A stretch of DNA of 64,000 nucleotides from assembly GCF_012273895.1 (NCBI RefSeq), contig NW_024045132.1, forward strand, positions 3,658,001 through 3,722,000. The letters run 5' to 3'. Shown here piece after piece: positions 46,807 to 59,570 of the stretch. The position numbers and the translations under genes are program-made. The DNA comes from Zerene cesonia (Eukaryota; Arthropoda; Insecta; Lepidoptera; Pieridae). Each line of letters opens with the position of its first letter. Within the stretch, counting starts at the first letter, position 1. The notes beneath the pieces are model-generated. The model was not told where the DNA came from, ran no database searches, and was given only the letters and a program-made list of their open reading frames with translations.

Positions 46807-47749
46807 ATTTAATACTTATCGCTACGAATCGCTGTTTTAGTACCTGCACCTCACTGCTTATTTGATCAGAACCCGGCGACACGTGAAAGATTTCGTTTGC
46901 GAGTCAATGCATACCGACATTACGTAGTCTAGTCTGGTGGGATAAATTCAACTTCTTGTGTTAATATTACAAACGAATTGAACAACAGATTTCTATGTGA
47001 AAGATATTATTTAAGGTATTTTTAATGAAAGGGATGTAACACATGTATTTCCTTAAAACCCTTATGGGCACTCGAGATCATATAAGGATGGACAGGAATC
47101 TGAAATTTCGCATAATAGTTTATGTAATTATAATGATGAGTGTTTTAAGAAAGTACTTAACGACATCGTTACGTTAAATGGAAAGGTGTGATTTCAAATC
47201 TCGCTACATGTTCAAACTGTTTTTGTATTCTTTCCCTTTTTTAGATAAACTTCAAAATCAAACAATTATAAGAAAACATTCTCTTGAAAATCTGAATTAA
47301 AACCTAAATGTAAAGTTGAATTAACTGATCTAAACGCTAAATGAATTTAGAATATTTAACGCTTTATTAACGTATTCTTTAAGTAATTTCAAAAGTGCAA
47401 AGCATTATTCAAGGCAACCTTTTAAGAAATATCAGCTATTCCTTCTAAAGCGGCGGGAAAAATTAACGTTTTCTTTCTTATAATTGCCCCATTGAGTAGA
47501 TATTTTTACGAACAGCGCGCGCGGCTGCTAACTAGAGGCTGAATTTACGCTTCGTCTACACTTTCGGTGTTTGCAGCTGGAATAATTTAGTCATTGATTG
47601 AGTGGTATTAAACTGTTTATTAATTTTAACTGTTGTATTTATACGTTCATAGTTTGCCACCTCTAGAAGTGCATTAGTGTGTTTATAGTGCCTAAACAAT
47701 CGGTGTAAAAACGTTAATATTTACAATTTTATTATTATTCATATACTCA
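46807..47749. other. Noncoding block
   Basis: No gene. A GC-richer segment at 47505-47582 (gaacagcgcgcgcggctgct) stands out from AT-rich flanks and does not match the window's repeats. Confidence 0.5.
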
Positions 47750-47969
47750 ACTAGTAAACCCGGCGAACTCCGTTTCGCTACCAAATGGCTGTACGTGAAA
47801 AATGATGTTCCCCCTTTTCTGTTGAATTTTTTCCTGAATTTTCTTTACTATTAACCTCATGGAGCCCGAGACCTTTCCAACGAATGCAAAACCGTGGAAA
47901 TCGGTTCGTGCGTTCTGGAGTTATAGCGTCAGGAAGGAAAACCCGACTTATTTTTATATAGTAGATATC
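47750..47969 (+). repeat. Lepidopteran short repeat (tagtaaacccggcgaac head)
   Basis: Starts actagtaaacccggcgaact, contains gagcccgagacctttccaac, gaaatcggttcgtgcgttct and ggagttatagcgtcaggaag, and ends tttttatatagtagat. The order is that of a common moth and butterfly repeat. A 65-codon frame inside is not a gene. I see only this copy in the window. Confidence 0.65.
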
Positions 47970-49185
47970 TTCATTGAGTATCCAGTGAATTTAATATGTA
48001 AAATAACTTCTGCTGTGTGTGTTTGTGAGGTGTCCAAACCATCAATAAATCATTGAAATTAAAAGTATAATTAATTTGGAGGACAAATTATCTTTTCAAT
48101 TAGGATACTAATTATACATTCATCACACCCCATATTTTTCCAAACAAATATTACGGAAAACGCCGCATCAAGATTATAACCATACCATTACCTGCCCAAC
48201 CGTTGTAATTATGTAAATATGGGTGAAACCTTTTATTCCATAACGGCTTAGAATCCTGCCCCCAACCCCTTCAGATAACTGAACCAAATTTGATACTCCG
48301 CTTGACATTGCTAATACTTCTTTGATATGAAGGTTATGCTTATAATGTGTAAGCGCTTTGGATAATCTTTTTGGAAGCTTAAGATTAAAGGGATGTGCAA
48401 TTACTTACTTTGTCTCCTTTTAGACGTCTTTTGATGATACTGGTTTTTACGTAAACGTAGATTTGAATATGTTGTGTGCTTGTATGAGTGGTTAGCTATA
48501 GGATACGTTTTCAAGATTTGAGGTTCCTTGAAGCTGCCTAGCACAGTTGACAGGGTCAGGTATATTATGTAAAAGAGTGAGACAGTTGTTTCGTTGATTA
48601 CATCGTTTAATCGTGTTTTTGAGTTTTTTTTAACCATGTATTTTTATAAAATATTGTCTCGACATTTAGGCGAGTAATTAAGTATTTGCATTTAAAACTT
48701 CACCAAATGTTGGTGTTACGTTGAAAATCTGTTCTGAAACAATTAAATACACAATTGTTTGTAATTTGAATTTCATTTAGATACTTTTTCAAATGGGAGC
48801 AACTCCAGCTTTATTCTCTTTGAGTCTAATAGATAACCAACCAATCGTTCAATTATTTTTCTCACATTTCAACAAAATAAACTCTTCCTCATCGTATAAT
48901 AGTGTCTATTACACTTATTCGTAATTAATACATCCCAGGACTCATTTAATATGCTATTTCTGGCACGAAATCTTCCAATCCATATAATGTGCATTATATA
49001 AACTAATTTATTCAAGACCATATCCGCAGTTATACTAAAGACACACATTAACCTAATTCCGAATTAATTTATAATTACGCTCATTATCTTGTGATTATAC
49101 ATAATTAAATGCAATTCACTAAAGTAATTATGATGCAGAATGGGACGATTACTTAATATGCGTAATCTAAATATATATAAATCAA
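47970..49185. other. AT-rich noncoding block
   Basis: No gene or clear repeat recognised. Confidence 0.5.
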
Positions 49186-49392
49186 AGACTGACTCACTGA
49201 CATAGTGATCTATCAACGCACAGCCCAAGCCACTGGACGGATCGGGCTGAAATCTGGCATGCTGATAGAAGTAAGACGTATTATGACGTAGGCATCCGCC
49301 AAGAAAGGATTCTGATAAATTCTACCCCCAAGAGGATAAAAGATATAGGGGATTTTAGACACGCGGGCAAAGCTACAGGCAACAGCTAGTAG
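49186..49392 (-). repeat. Lepidopteran short repeat
   Basis: Read on plus: aaagactgactcactgacat, acgcacagcccaagccactg, cggatcgggctgaaatctgg, then acacgcgggcaaagctacag and aacagctagta. It is the inverted form of repeats whose head is tagctgttgcctgtagcttt. Its head edge runs straight into the palindrome at 49387. Confidence 0.65.
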
Positions 49393-49426
49393 CTCATATT
49401 TTTATATATAAAAATATGAGCTACTA
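49387..49426. repeat. 40-bp perfect palindrome
   Basis: Each half reads tagtagctcatatttttata on its own strand, so the 40 bases equal their own reverse complement without a mismatch or spacer. It overlaps the 5' edge (tagt) of the preceding repeat. Such a sequence can extrude a cruciform. Confidence 0.9.
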
Positions 49427-49465
49427 TACGAATAATGATAGTAAACGTTATCGATATATGAACAT

Positions 49466-49640
49466 ACTAGCTGCACCCCGCTGTTTCAACCGCGTAAGTC
49501 TGTATCCCGTAGGAATATCGGGATAAAAAGTTGCCTATGTGTTATTCCAGTTGTCCAGCTATCTACGTACCAAACTTCGCATTCATTGCAAACGGTTCAG
49601 TAGTTCTTGCGTGAAAGAGTAACAAACTTACATATACACA
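49466..49640 (+). repeat. Short repeat family F (copy 4)
   Basis: Head actagctgcaccccgctgtt, 'tgtatcccgtaggaatatcg', 'ttattccagttgtccagcta', 'attgcaaacggttcagtagt', 'gcgtgaaagagtaacaaact'. The usual ataatattagta end is not found. The copy fades into tacatatacacatacataaa. Confidence 0.75.
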
Positions 49641-49982
49641 TACATAAAAAAATTTACAAATATACCTAAACAAGCAGCTATACTCGCATCTATTAGCCTG
49701 GTGTATTCTGTTCTGTTCCCTGTACAAAATCCTATTCGTCATTCACCACTCCTAAGCTTTAGGTCTTTTGACTAATGCGATAGGTTCAGACGTCAACCCT
49801 TAAAAAATTAACACATTATAAATTTACTTTATATCTAGAATGTAACACAAACACATATAATTTACAGTTATAATCATTAATTGCGATATACACTGAATTA
49901 TTTGTATAATTATTATTTTTAATACATGCATAGAAAAAATTGTGATATGGAGACTTGCCAGACCATTTTTTTTTTATTTTTT

Positions 49983-50310
49983 TTTATGTCATAGTCGACA
50001 ATGGAGCTGGTCGCCTGATGGTAAGCGCTACCACCGCCCATGAACATTTGGAGAGGCGTAAGGTCAATTGCAGACCTTTCGCCTCTACAAATGGATTGCC
50101 GACTTTAATTGGGAAAGGATGAGGAAAGGATTGATGAAAGGAATAAAGGAAAGGACTGGGAAGGGTAAGGAAAAGGATACAGGCCTCCGGCTCCCCCACT
50201 CACCGTACGAAACACAATAGCAAGCTATTATTTCACGCCGGTTTTCTGTGGGGGTGTGGTACTTCTCCGGTGCGAGCTGGCCCAATTCGTGCCGAAGCGT
50301 GCTCGACTCC
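49983..50310 (-). mobile_element. A-tailed SINE-like element (reverse, full-length)
   Basis: Reverse copy of the family at 5733: ttttttttatgtcatagtcg (A-tail side), ctgatggtaagcgctaccac, gaataaaggaaaggactggg, ggcctccggctcccccactc, ending cgaagcgtgctcgactccca. About 325 bp. It has a long T-rich lead-in (49968-49986), the complement of a poly-A tail. The 87- and 71-codon minus-strand frames in it are not genes. Confidence 0.8.
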
Positions 50311-51755
50311 CATAATAAACCATCATAATATATTACTAATTTCATCAACTAATTTCTTTCATTCCTATATAACATCTATGTAAGAATGAGTGTATTAGCA
50401 AGCCACGTCTACCATTACAATAACAAATAAGACAGGTTTTTACAAACAACAATGAAACTTTATCAAAAAAGTAGATCCATTTCAATATTAACACGGGCCA
50501 AGTTGTAGTAAATGTATTAGTTGTTATCAAGACACCACTTGTGCGTTTATCACAAACCAAAACCGCAAAGACTTATTTACTGTTTCCAACACAACGTAAA
50601 TACACCACGACATTCGTTTATAGGTGTCCATTAGATTCAAAATACAAAACGTTGCATAGCACTCTCACCTCTAACGACGGGCGGCAGGGGTGTTATTTGC
50701 GTAACGGTATTATTTATACAGATATTTCGGTTTGGGGCTGGTAATAAAACATGGACATAGAATAAGTTCGCCACAGATAAATAGTTTGGGCGATTGCCAA
50801 AAACGTAACGAGAGCGTTTGAAATATCACCCTTTTTAGTTTTCAAAGTTTTGTTTTGAACCGAAGATCTTCAGGCCGCTAACGTTTCGGAAAATATTAAT
50901 AGTTTTACAACTGACTTTATGGGACTTTTCAAAACGTTGTAAAACGCATAAAATGGCTTGAAACAATTTATGTACTGCTAAGTGCAAAAGGAGATTGTTT
51001 TGGTTTCGAAAATTATGTCAATTCTGTCGTTTTACGAAAATTTACTGAATTCCTTTTCTGAGAATTCTCTTGAAATACGTTTAGCTAATACCAGTTGTTT
51101 ATTTTACAAAAAAAATAAATCCCATAATTTTACACGAATTTCATACTCATGAATTCAAAAATAATGAGTTTTAAATTTGGTATACAAAAATGTTCATATG
51201 TACATAAAACACGGCTTTAAAAAAGTCACTACTACGTAACTTTTCAACCGACTGCAAAATAAGTAGTAGGTTATCAATACGGCTTTTTTTTATCATAACT
51301 GGGAAAACCGACTTTTTTGAGTCTTTTTTACTCATCCGCTTCTTTATACAAAACTACAGTCTTCCAAGCAACGCAAATCTCAAACACACTATACTAATAA
51401 AAATATCCAAGAATCACGAAGGAATTTTCGTTCCTCTAAGATCTATTCCTAAATTAGCCCAAAGGAAATTTCATTACATGCTGTTTAACCGCAGACGTAA
51501 GACCCTTACGGTCAAATAGGCAGGCTTATTAAATCAGTAGAGGCCCTTGAACCTTCTCTTTGTATTTTAATTGAATCGTTTGATACCTATATATTTAAAA
51601 GTGGCTATACGCTTCAATAGATTTTATGAGAGTAACATTGTTTGTAGGATTCCCGATTAAATCGCAACAGTTTCTTCTGCATTGGGTGCTACAAAAAATT
51701 GAGATAATAAAAGTATTTTTACAATATTATCTATTTTTTATGTATATTCTGAGAG
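50311..51755. other. AT-rich noncoding block
   Basis: No gene recognised. A fragment at 51242-51290 (tttcaaccgactgcaaaata) belongs to the 'aaccgacttcaaaaaa' repeat seen again at 52196 and 53302. Confidence 0.5.
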
Positions 51756-51766
51756 TCATAGTTACA
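51756..51766. repeat. Target-site duplication, left copy
   Basis: tcatagttaca, repeated at 52081-52091 on the far side of the SINE. Confidence 0.85.
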
Positions 51767-52080
51767 TCATCATCATCATCATCATCATCAGCCCATAAAT
51801 GTTCCCACTGCTGGGACACAGGCCTCCTATGAGGGTTCAGGCCATAATCCACCACGCTGGCCAAGTGCGGGTTGGCAGATGTCACATGCCGTCGAACTTT
51901 TTGATTCTCGGACATGCCGGTTTCCTCACGATGTTTTCCTTCACCGTGAGCAGTGGTGATGTTATTCTACATGCGCAGATAAATTGAAAAATCAATTTAT
52001 TTCCTGCACGCTCGCCCGTACTCGAAACCCGACTTATCGACTTTAAAGTCCGAGGTTCTCACCACTGAGCCACCACTGCC
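51767..52080 (-). mobile_element. tRNA-derived SINE, full length with TSD
   Basis: On the minus strand the element starts ggcagtggtggctcagtggt. An A-box tggctcagtgg (52062-52072 on plus) fits the RNA polymerase III consensus exactly, and a B-box-like gggtttcgagtac lies at 52018-52030. The body contains gaggaaaccggcatgtccga and tcccagcagtgggaaca. The 3' end is (TGA)8, seen as (TCA)8 at 51767-51790. An 11-bp duplication, tcatagttaca, lies at 51756-51766 and 52081-52091, exactly at both ends. This is a recent-looking, complete insertion transcribed by RNA polymerase III and copied by a LINE, probably one with a similar TGA-type tail. A truncated relative is at 32035-32118. Confidence 0.9.
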
Positions 52081-52091
52081 TCATAGTTACA
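52081..52091. repeat. Target-site duplication, right copy
   Basis: tcatagttaca, identical to 51756-51766. One further base (t) also matches. Confidence 0.85.
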
Positions 52092-53821
52092 TGTTCCTAC
52101 ATAAATTCTTATTTTCAGAATTACAGCTTCTTAATTATCAAATGCAAGAATGTAAATTATTTACAACAAATCATATAATCTCGAGTTTACAACTGACTTA
52201 AAAAAGAAGGAAGTTATCATTTAGACTGTATTTCAATAGAACAATCTGTTGATATGTTATGTTCCATCAGCTGATCATCAGTTAAATACCTATAATGTGA
52301 AAAAAAGTTTTGCTTTTGCCGTGGTTTCATAAAACCACACATTTTTTTATTTATAAGATATTGCATCCCGTGGAGAACAATTTAAATTTGGCCGAATGCT
52401 AATAATTTGTTTGGTTTTTTGTTATAAACAATTGTCAAGTTTTTCCTATCACCATAAAGAAAAGTTCACGTAAGAGAACGGGGCTCATTCTATGACATCT
52501 ATGATATTCAATAGAATGACATTTCAATGGCATTCAACATTGCATACACCTGAAAGGTAAATAAATCCACGATCTGCATACAATATTTAAGTGCATCCCA
52601 CATATTTAAGGCCACATATCGAAAATAAGCCTTAACCTCGCCGCTTTAAGGATGACACTTATTGTGATGTCAAAGACGTTCAATATCTAAACCCTTACGT
52701 TACTGTCACCGTGTAAGTGGCCATGGCTTTCATGAGAGTTAGGTCATTTTTGTACGAATTTTAGTAAAGACATTACACGTTTTTTAACCTGATAAGAGAA
52801 AACGTATTAAACCGTTGGTTATTTGATTATTTGGAGAATTTAAAGACAATCACCGGTTGCTGTGATTTTATTGTAAGTTTAAATTAACAATACATATAAT
52901 ATTCATAACATTTTAAACGCGTTCATGAGAAATAATAAAACATAATCATAAAAACTCACTGTGTCCCCTGGTGAGAAATTCACATCTTGAAAGACCTAGC
53001 AACCTAAATTCTTTAACTATGTTATTCTGTGTATTTTTTAATGTTATTTTCATTCCATGAGAATTGATAACAAGCCGCAATAAACAGTTAAAAAGTGAAA
53101 TATTTGCGTGTGCAATCGCAAATACACGTACATGGCTACTTATTCGAAGTAAACCATATCGTGACCACATACACAACAATCAACGAATACCAAACTGTAA
53201 TTTGCTTCTTCCAATTTACCGTGTTTAATGTGTATTGTTGGTTTTTCACATACATTACCCGCCGCTAATATCTGTTTCTGATTATCAATCTGCTTTCTTT
53301 TTAACCGACTTCAAAAAAGAAGTTTATCAATTCGACTGTATTTTCTTTTTTAGTTTGCTACCTCATAACGTTTTATTGTGTGAAGCTATTTTTATGATTT
53401 TTTTTATTTGAAAGCTGGTGCCTGCCATGTGGTGCCATTTTAAGTTCTGACAAATTGGAGGCGATTTAGCCTTTTCTTTAAAAATATATATGTTATCAAA
53501 ACTTTTTTATGATTGCTTGAGTTTATGTTAGAATCTTAATTATTTACTAAAGTAATAATAAATATATAAATATCACACTTTATAGTAAGTAATTACCTAC
53601 ATCTAAGTTACACTTGAATATCAACACATAAGAGGAAATAAACTTATCAAGTCCACTTACAGAACAGTCGCTATAAAAGAGGCTTAAGTGGGACTTAGTA
53701 ACTTGCGCACTAAGTTAGGCGTTACGTTACTTAGTCGTAGCGCGAAGGTGTATGAAGTGATTATTTTACATGTTGCTTTGCTTACATAGGTTTGTTTGTT
53801 ATCTATGCTGTTTTATATGGT
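52092..53821. other. Noncoding block with 'aaccgactt' repeats
   Basis: No gene. Two fragments of a common lepidopteran repeat start at 52196 (aactgacttaaaaaagaagg) and 53302 (aaccgacttcaaaaaagaag), each followed by a gactgtatttt-like segment in the same orientation. Confidence 0.55.
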
Positions 53822-54020
53822 ACTAGTTTTTGCCCGCGGCTTCGCACGCGTTAAATCGGAGTACTTTAATAGATATAACTATACATACAAACTTTCCTCT
53901 TGAATCACTCTATGTATTAAAAAAAACCCCATCAAAAATCGTTTCGTAGTTTTAAAGATTTAAGCATACATAGCGACATAGGGACAGAGAAAGCGACTTT
54001 GTTTTGTACTATGTAGTGAT
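53822..54020 (+). repeat. Dispersed repeat family B (most complete copy)
   Basis: Head actagtttttgcccgcggct then tcgcacgcgttaaatcgg, 'actttcctcttgaatcactc', 'aaaaaccccatcaaaaatcg', 'gttttaaagatttaagcata', 'gacagagaaagcgactttgt'. It shows the full order of blocks for the family also found at 6355-6540 and 26080-26245. Confidence 0.75.
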
Positions 54021-54269
54021 GTAGAAAATTTCATCGCATAAGCAGGCTTTTATGTTCTTCTTGAAATGATAAATTTACATTTTTATTAAACTTACAACTA
54101 ATTTCATTGGGGTTTGGTATGTTATTTATCATTCATATTAATTATTCCGTTCCAAAACATTTATTTCTTAACATAAATATATATAATAATCAGTTTTTGT
54201 TTCAACCTTTGTTCAAAGCGGACGTGTTTCGGATCTTTTTTAAAAATTAGTTAAATTTTGAATACGAAT

Positions 54270-55269
54270 NNNNNNNNNNNNNNNNNNNNNNNNNNNNNNN
54301 NNNNNNNNNNNNNNNNNNNNNNNNNNNNNNNNNNNNNNNNNNNNNNNNNNNNNNNNNNNNNNNNNNNNNNNNNNNNNNNNNNNNNNNNNNNNNNNNNNNN
54401 NNNNNNNNNNNNNNNNNNNNNNNNNNNNNNNNNNNNNNNNNNNNNNNNNNNNNNNNNNNNNNNNNNNNNNNNNNNNNNNNNNNNNNNNNNNNNNNNNNNN
54501 NNNNNNNNNNNNNNNNNNNNNNNNNNNNNNNNNNNNNNNNNNNNNNNNNNNNNNNNNNNNNNNNNNNNNNNNNNNNNNNNNNNNNNNNNNNNNNNNNNNN
54601 NNNNNNNNNNNNNNNNNNNNNNNNNNNNNNNNNNNNNNNNNNNNNNNNNNNNNNNNNNNNNNNNNNNNNNNNNNNNNNNNNNNNNNNNNNNNNNNNNNNN
54701 NNNNNNNNNNNNNNNNNNNNNNNNNNNNNNNNNNNNNNNNNNNNNNNNNNNNNNNNNNNNNNNNNNNNNNNNNNNNNNNNNNNNNNNNNNNNNNNNNNNN
54801 NNNNNNNNNNNNNNNNNNNNNNNNNNNNNNNNNNNNNNNNNNNNNNNNNNNNNNNNNNNNNNNNNNNNNNNNNNNNNNNNNNNNNNNNNNNNNNNNNNNN
54901 NNNNNNNNNNNNNNNNNNNNNNNNNNNNNNNNNNNNNNNNNNNNNNNNNNNNNNNNNNNNNNNNNNNNNNNNNNNNNNNNNNNNNNNNNNNNNNNNNNNN
55001 NNNNNNNNNNNNNNNNNNNNNNNNNNNNNNNNNNNNNNNNNNNNNNNNNNNNNNNNNNNNNNNNNNNNNNNNNNNNNNNNNNNNNNNNNNNNNNNNNNNN
55101 NNNNNNNNNNNNNNNNNNNNNNNNNNNNNNNNNNNNNNNNNNNNNNNNNNNNNNNNNNNNNNNNNNNNNNNNNNNNNNNNNNNNNNNNNNNNNNNNNNNN
55201 NNNNNNNNNNNNNNNNNNNNNNNNNNNNNNNNNNNNNNNNNNNNNNNNNNNNNNNNNNNNNNNNNNNNN
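54270..55269. other. Assembly gap (1000 N)
   Basis: Fixed-size placeholder. I did not recognise a repeat at either edge. Confidence 0.99.
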
Positions 55270-57267
55270 TAAAAATACCACTTAATGCTCAATTATGGTA
55301 GCTCTTATTTATACAGGACTAAGAAAAAATTTTTGTTAGGTACTTTTAAAAATATAATTTATTATAGATTATGGTCTATTACGATTCAAAGCTTGACAGG
55401 TTCACAGCTTTAAAGAATATAAATTACAATATCCAAATAAAATAAAATGCGAAACATACAGAACTAAATAATTAGGATATTGATATTATAACACTAAATC
55501 AACACATTAATAATATTGACATCTTGCGTTACATGAATTATTTCAACATTGTTCATTTCATGCAATAAGAAAGGGTCGTGTTTTGCCTTTTTGGCAAACT
55601 CATAGTCAAGTTAAACAATAAATCAGGTTTTATGCTAACCCATTCAAATACACTGGAGTGCAGTGGTTTAGTTCCGTGCGCTGTTATTTCTTCAACATTG
55701 TATTTGATTTGTGGTATAACTTACAAAATCTGTATTGTATTCCTTCGAAGAATTTCTATTGATTTCAGTCGGGTTGAGTTATATGAGATTGGTGAAAATA
55801 CACACGAAAAATAGTAAGTAGAATAAAAAAAGTATACTTTTACGTTTATAACGTGTTTTGCTTATTTTTATTTATTACACAAAATTCTCTTTTTTTGCAC
55901 TTAAAGGAACATGGTTCAGAACAAAATTACTCTCCAAACAAAAAACTCAAGAGTATCATCTGAAATTTCATTGACTAGTTTTGGCGTGTCGACGTGATTA
56001 GTTTCCAATATGCAATACACTGCTCGTCACTCCAAAATATAGCATTCACGTATTCCTATAAAATAAACAATGAAAAACACATATTGTAACCACATTAAAA
56101 CGCAACAGCTTGATTGCAATAAAGCTAAATTCCATTCCATTATTGCGAGTGCAACACAGAGAAGGCAATTAATGGAGGCTTATTGGCTCGGCTTTCAGGG
56201 TGCAGTTTAATTGATTTGATGCCTCCCACTCCGCTTACATTACGGCAATTTGCGTTCGTGCTTCGCGGGAAGGCGCAGGAATAACGGAGGCTCTGGAACG
56301 TTCTAGAAAGAAATCAGTTGATGTATATTTTACATATTATGCTTTTGTAAGGAGACTTGAGAGATGAAGTAATGGAAGCTTTCAAGCTGGATACAATCAG
56401 TTCGTCTTTACAACAGCAATATAATTAAATATAGTAGAAAAATAAGTAACTTAAAAATTTAACTACTTCAGCATTACTTAAGAAATACATTATTAACCAC
56501 TTCACAATGTTGTGCTCATTTTCAGTGTTTATTATAATGTTTAATAACATTATAACGATTTATCAAAGTTCTGTCTTTTCCTAATTCCAATTAATTCATT
56601 AAAGTCAATTGAAAACAAATAAAGTAATAAAAAACTAATTAAATCAATAGTATTTGAACATATTTCTTACAATACAAAACAATTAAAATTGTAAACAAAT
56701 TGTTATTTGTGGATTTTTTTTATAAAATATTGATTATATCAAGTGACAAAAACGTAAAGTAGGTATATCCAATAATATTGAAATCACATGCGATTTTTCA
56801 AGATCACTAAACTAACAACGCAAATTAATCGATTGTCACTTACATATTTCATTCAAACACTAACTCCGATATTTATAAGTAGTCCAACTTATAAGTTCGA
56901 AGTAAAAACTTGGTTCGAGCGAGTCACAATACGCGAAATCATGGAAGTTCTGCGAAGTCGCCAACTGTCAACTTCACTGCGAACTTAATTGGAAAGCGGT
57001 TCTTTTAATCCACAAATTAAATTAAGATACCGCGTTCGTCTGAAATTTTTAATTGACTTCGCTCGCCCCGGTCGTTTATTTGGGCGTCATATTATTGTTA
57101 TATTTTTTAGCCCATTTATTCAGTATCTAATATTTGTGAAACGAAAAAGTGAACAAGAATATTTTTGTATTCGAGAATAGAGAAAATCGTATTAGTTACA
57201 CCTTCAAATCCAAAAGGGTTGGATTGGATGTCTATGATATTATTGTGATCTGATATATTTATATCAT
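55270..57267. other. AT-rich noncoding block
   Basis: No gene. A GC-richer, non-repeat-like stretch lies at 56140-56310 (gcctcccactccgcttacat) and is listed as a finding. Confidence 0.5.
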
Positions 57268-57449
57268 ACTAGCGGCGCCCCGCGGTTTCACCCACGTAAA
57301 TCCGTATCCCGTAGGAATATCGGGATAAAAAGTTCTTCCAGTTGTTCAGCTGTTTACGTACCAAATTTCATTGCAATCGGTTCAGTAGTTCTGCGTGAAA
57401 GAGCAACAAACACACACACAAACTTTCGCATTTATAATATTAGTAGGAT
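57268..57449 (+). repeat. Short repeat family F (copy 5)
   Basis: Head actagcggcgccccgcggtt, 'cgtatcccgtaggaatatcg', 'gcaatcggttcagtagttct', tail gcatttataatattagtagg. About 20 bp shorter than the others because of a deletion after 'gataaaaagt'. Confidence 0.8.
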
Positions 57450-57867
57450 CCTAAACAACAGGATGGCTCTAATGTATTTCAATATAAATGCGGATGTGTA
57501 TGTTAACTCAGAAGATATTCCATAATTCTTATGTGAATCTTCAAGATAATAACACATCGGAAGAAAACTTACCCATACGAAGCCCAACTTATCGGAAATT
57601 GGTTGTTTATAATAAAACTTTACGTGCTAACCTAATGAGATTTTGCAGATAGATGGCATCAATCAGGAAGTGTTCTCCAACCCTTTAATCAACATAGACA
57701 CCGCGATTACTATCTACCTTTAATGTGATGAATTCTATGAGATTAGAATTAATCTAAAATGAGAAATCCCGGGAAAATATTTAAAATGCTGCATTTAAAT
57801 TTAATTCACTTTCATAGCATTTAAATTCTTTACAATTCAGACAATTTAAATAATCGAAAACATATAA
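57450..57867. other. AT-rich noncoding block
   Basis: Nothing recognisable. Confidence 0.5.
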
Positions 57868-57925
57868 TCACGAGGTGGTATTCGAACCCACGTCATTTTT
57901 GCTACACCGTAGCAACGTTGCTATG
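57868..57925 (-). repeat. tRNA-derived SINE head
   Basis: On the minus strand acgtgggttcgaataccacc holds a B-box (ggttcgaatacc) in a T-arm-like stem and is followed by tcgtgat, as at 18815-18900. An A-box-like tagcaacgttgc lies about 25 bp upstream. The acceptor stem is absent, so it is not a tRNA gene. Confidence 0.55.
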
Positions 57926-59570
57926 TTTCGTTTTTTTTTTACTTGTATGATGTAAATGAAAAAAGATAAAAAGAAACAAACTCGAAACAATATTACAGCA
58001 GCATTGGCTTATCTTGGTCAAGTCACTGACGGTTAAATGATAAACGAAACGCAGCGTGTGTACCAATCAAATCAGTAAGATCATATTGAAATTCAATACA
58101 TAAATTCTATTATATGTAAAGGATTACATTGTAGTAACGTGTTTTGCCTTTCTTTCAAAATTTTTAAGAAATACAAAACCAGTGATTACGTATAAAAAAT
58201 TCCATACAAAAATAAATAATCAATCTCTTTATTTTGCGTAATGCGTTGAGATCGTAATAATTATGTTTGCCGACTTGATATTATCCTTCCCTTAAGATTT
58301 TTTCCATACAATCCTTCCTTAACAAAAGCGAAAGGGTCCGATAACAGCGCCACATAATTCAATAATATACCCATAACACACTTATCAGGAGAATCACATA
58401 TCGACACCCAATTTATTCCAAAGACCTCCCGACGCTTATAAATGATTATGGGTCTCGTATGACGGATTTGAGGTGCTCACATTTTCCACTAGCGATCTAT
58501 CGGCGCGTTTACACAATGCCTTGACTTGTTCTATTGTCAATGGCTCAATATATTTCATCCCTTTCTTTAGTTAGATTACTATGAACGAGCCAAAATTTGA
58601 CGCATAGGGAGATTCAACTTACGCTTTATATGCTGCTATCCTTCATGGCGCATGGCGCAATTCAGGATTAGTAACATAATATACTATTATTAACACTTTT
58701 GAGTGATACATCAAACCTTTTTGGTTACATGTCACTAGCAATCCTTGAAAACGTGACAAAAGTTTTCAGAAAATACTTGGATAATTTGTTTGGATGAGTT
58801 CTAGGAAAATAGTCAGACATCGAAACTCTATCCCATTCTCTAATATATAAGCACCTGGATGCAGACATAGTATTAAAGTATTGTATATTGAGCCAATGAC
58901 AACTGAATTGGAAAAGGAGTGAAAATACATACTAAAGATAAACTTCTATCCCCTTTATAATCATGCTTCAAATCCTCATGAACCCTGACAGAAGACTGTG
59001 GGTGGATGTAACCAGACATATTCTCATAAATATCCAGGCTAGTAAATAAAAGGTTACATGATAAAATCCTAACTCATCTCATTCTTTGCCAATCCAGGGC
59101 TTGTAATTTGCTGAGATTCAGAACAAAGTGGCGTCTAATGGCACGTAATGGCTGAGCGTTTAAACTGCACTCTGAGATACAAGTGTTTCGGAGATCCAGT
59201 GTCTCGCGTATTTCACTTTATTCTATTAGACGGGAAGAACTGCCGGAACGTCCGAAGGATCTTGCAAATGGAGCCTCACCCTACATTGTATACGTGAAGG
59301 ATAGATATTAAACCCAAATGGAGGACTCGCTTTTATTGGTTTGTTTCAAAAAATCTTGAGTTTTACTCTCATATGGCATATTGCATATTTGGAGGGATAC
59401 TGTACAAAATTAATGGTTTAACTGCGGAGGTTACATTTTAAATATATTACATAAAAATATATTCACACGCGCCTTTAAGGTACCAGGTATCAATGCTTTG
59501 TTTGTGGTTAAATTTGAAAAAAAAATATCTAATATTCAGCAATGCTTACATATATATGTATGTATCATTT
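57926..59570. other. Noncoding block
   Basis: No gene. A segment at 59090-59290 is less AT-rich and not repeat-like (ggcgtctaatggcacgtaat, ctgccggaacgtccgaagga). Confidence 0.5.

Noticed and set aside
51766..51915. Asp-rich or Ser-rich short frames near (TCA)n
   Set aside because: They are translations of the SINE's trinucleotide tail.
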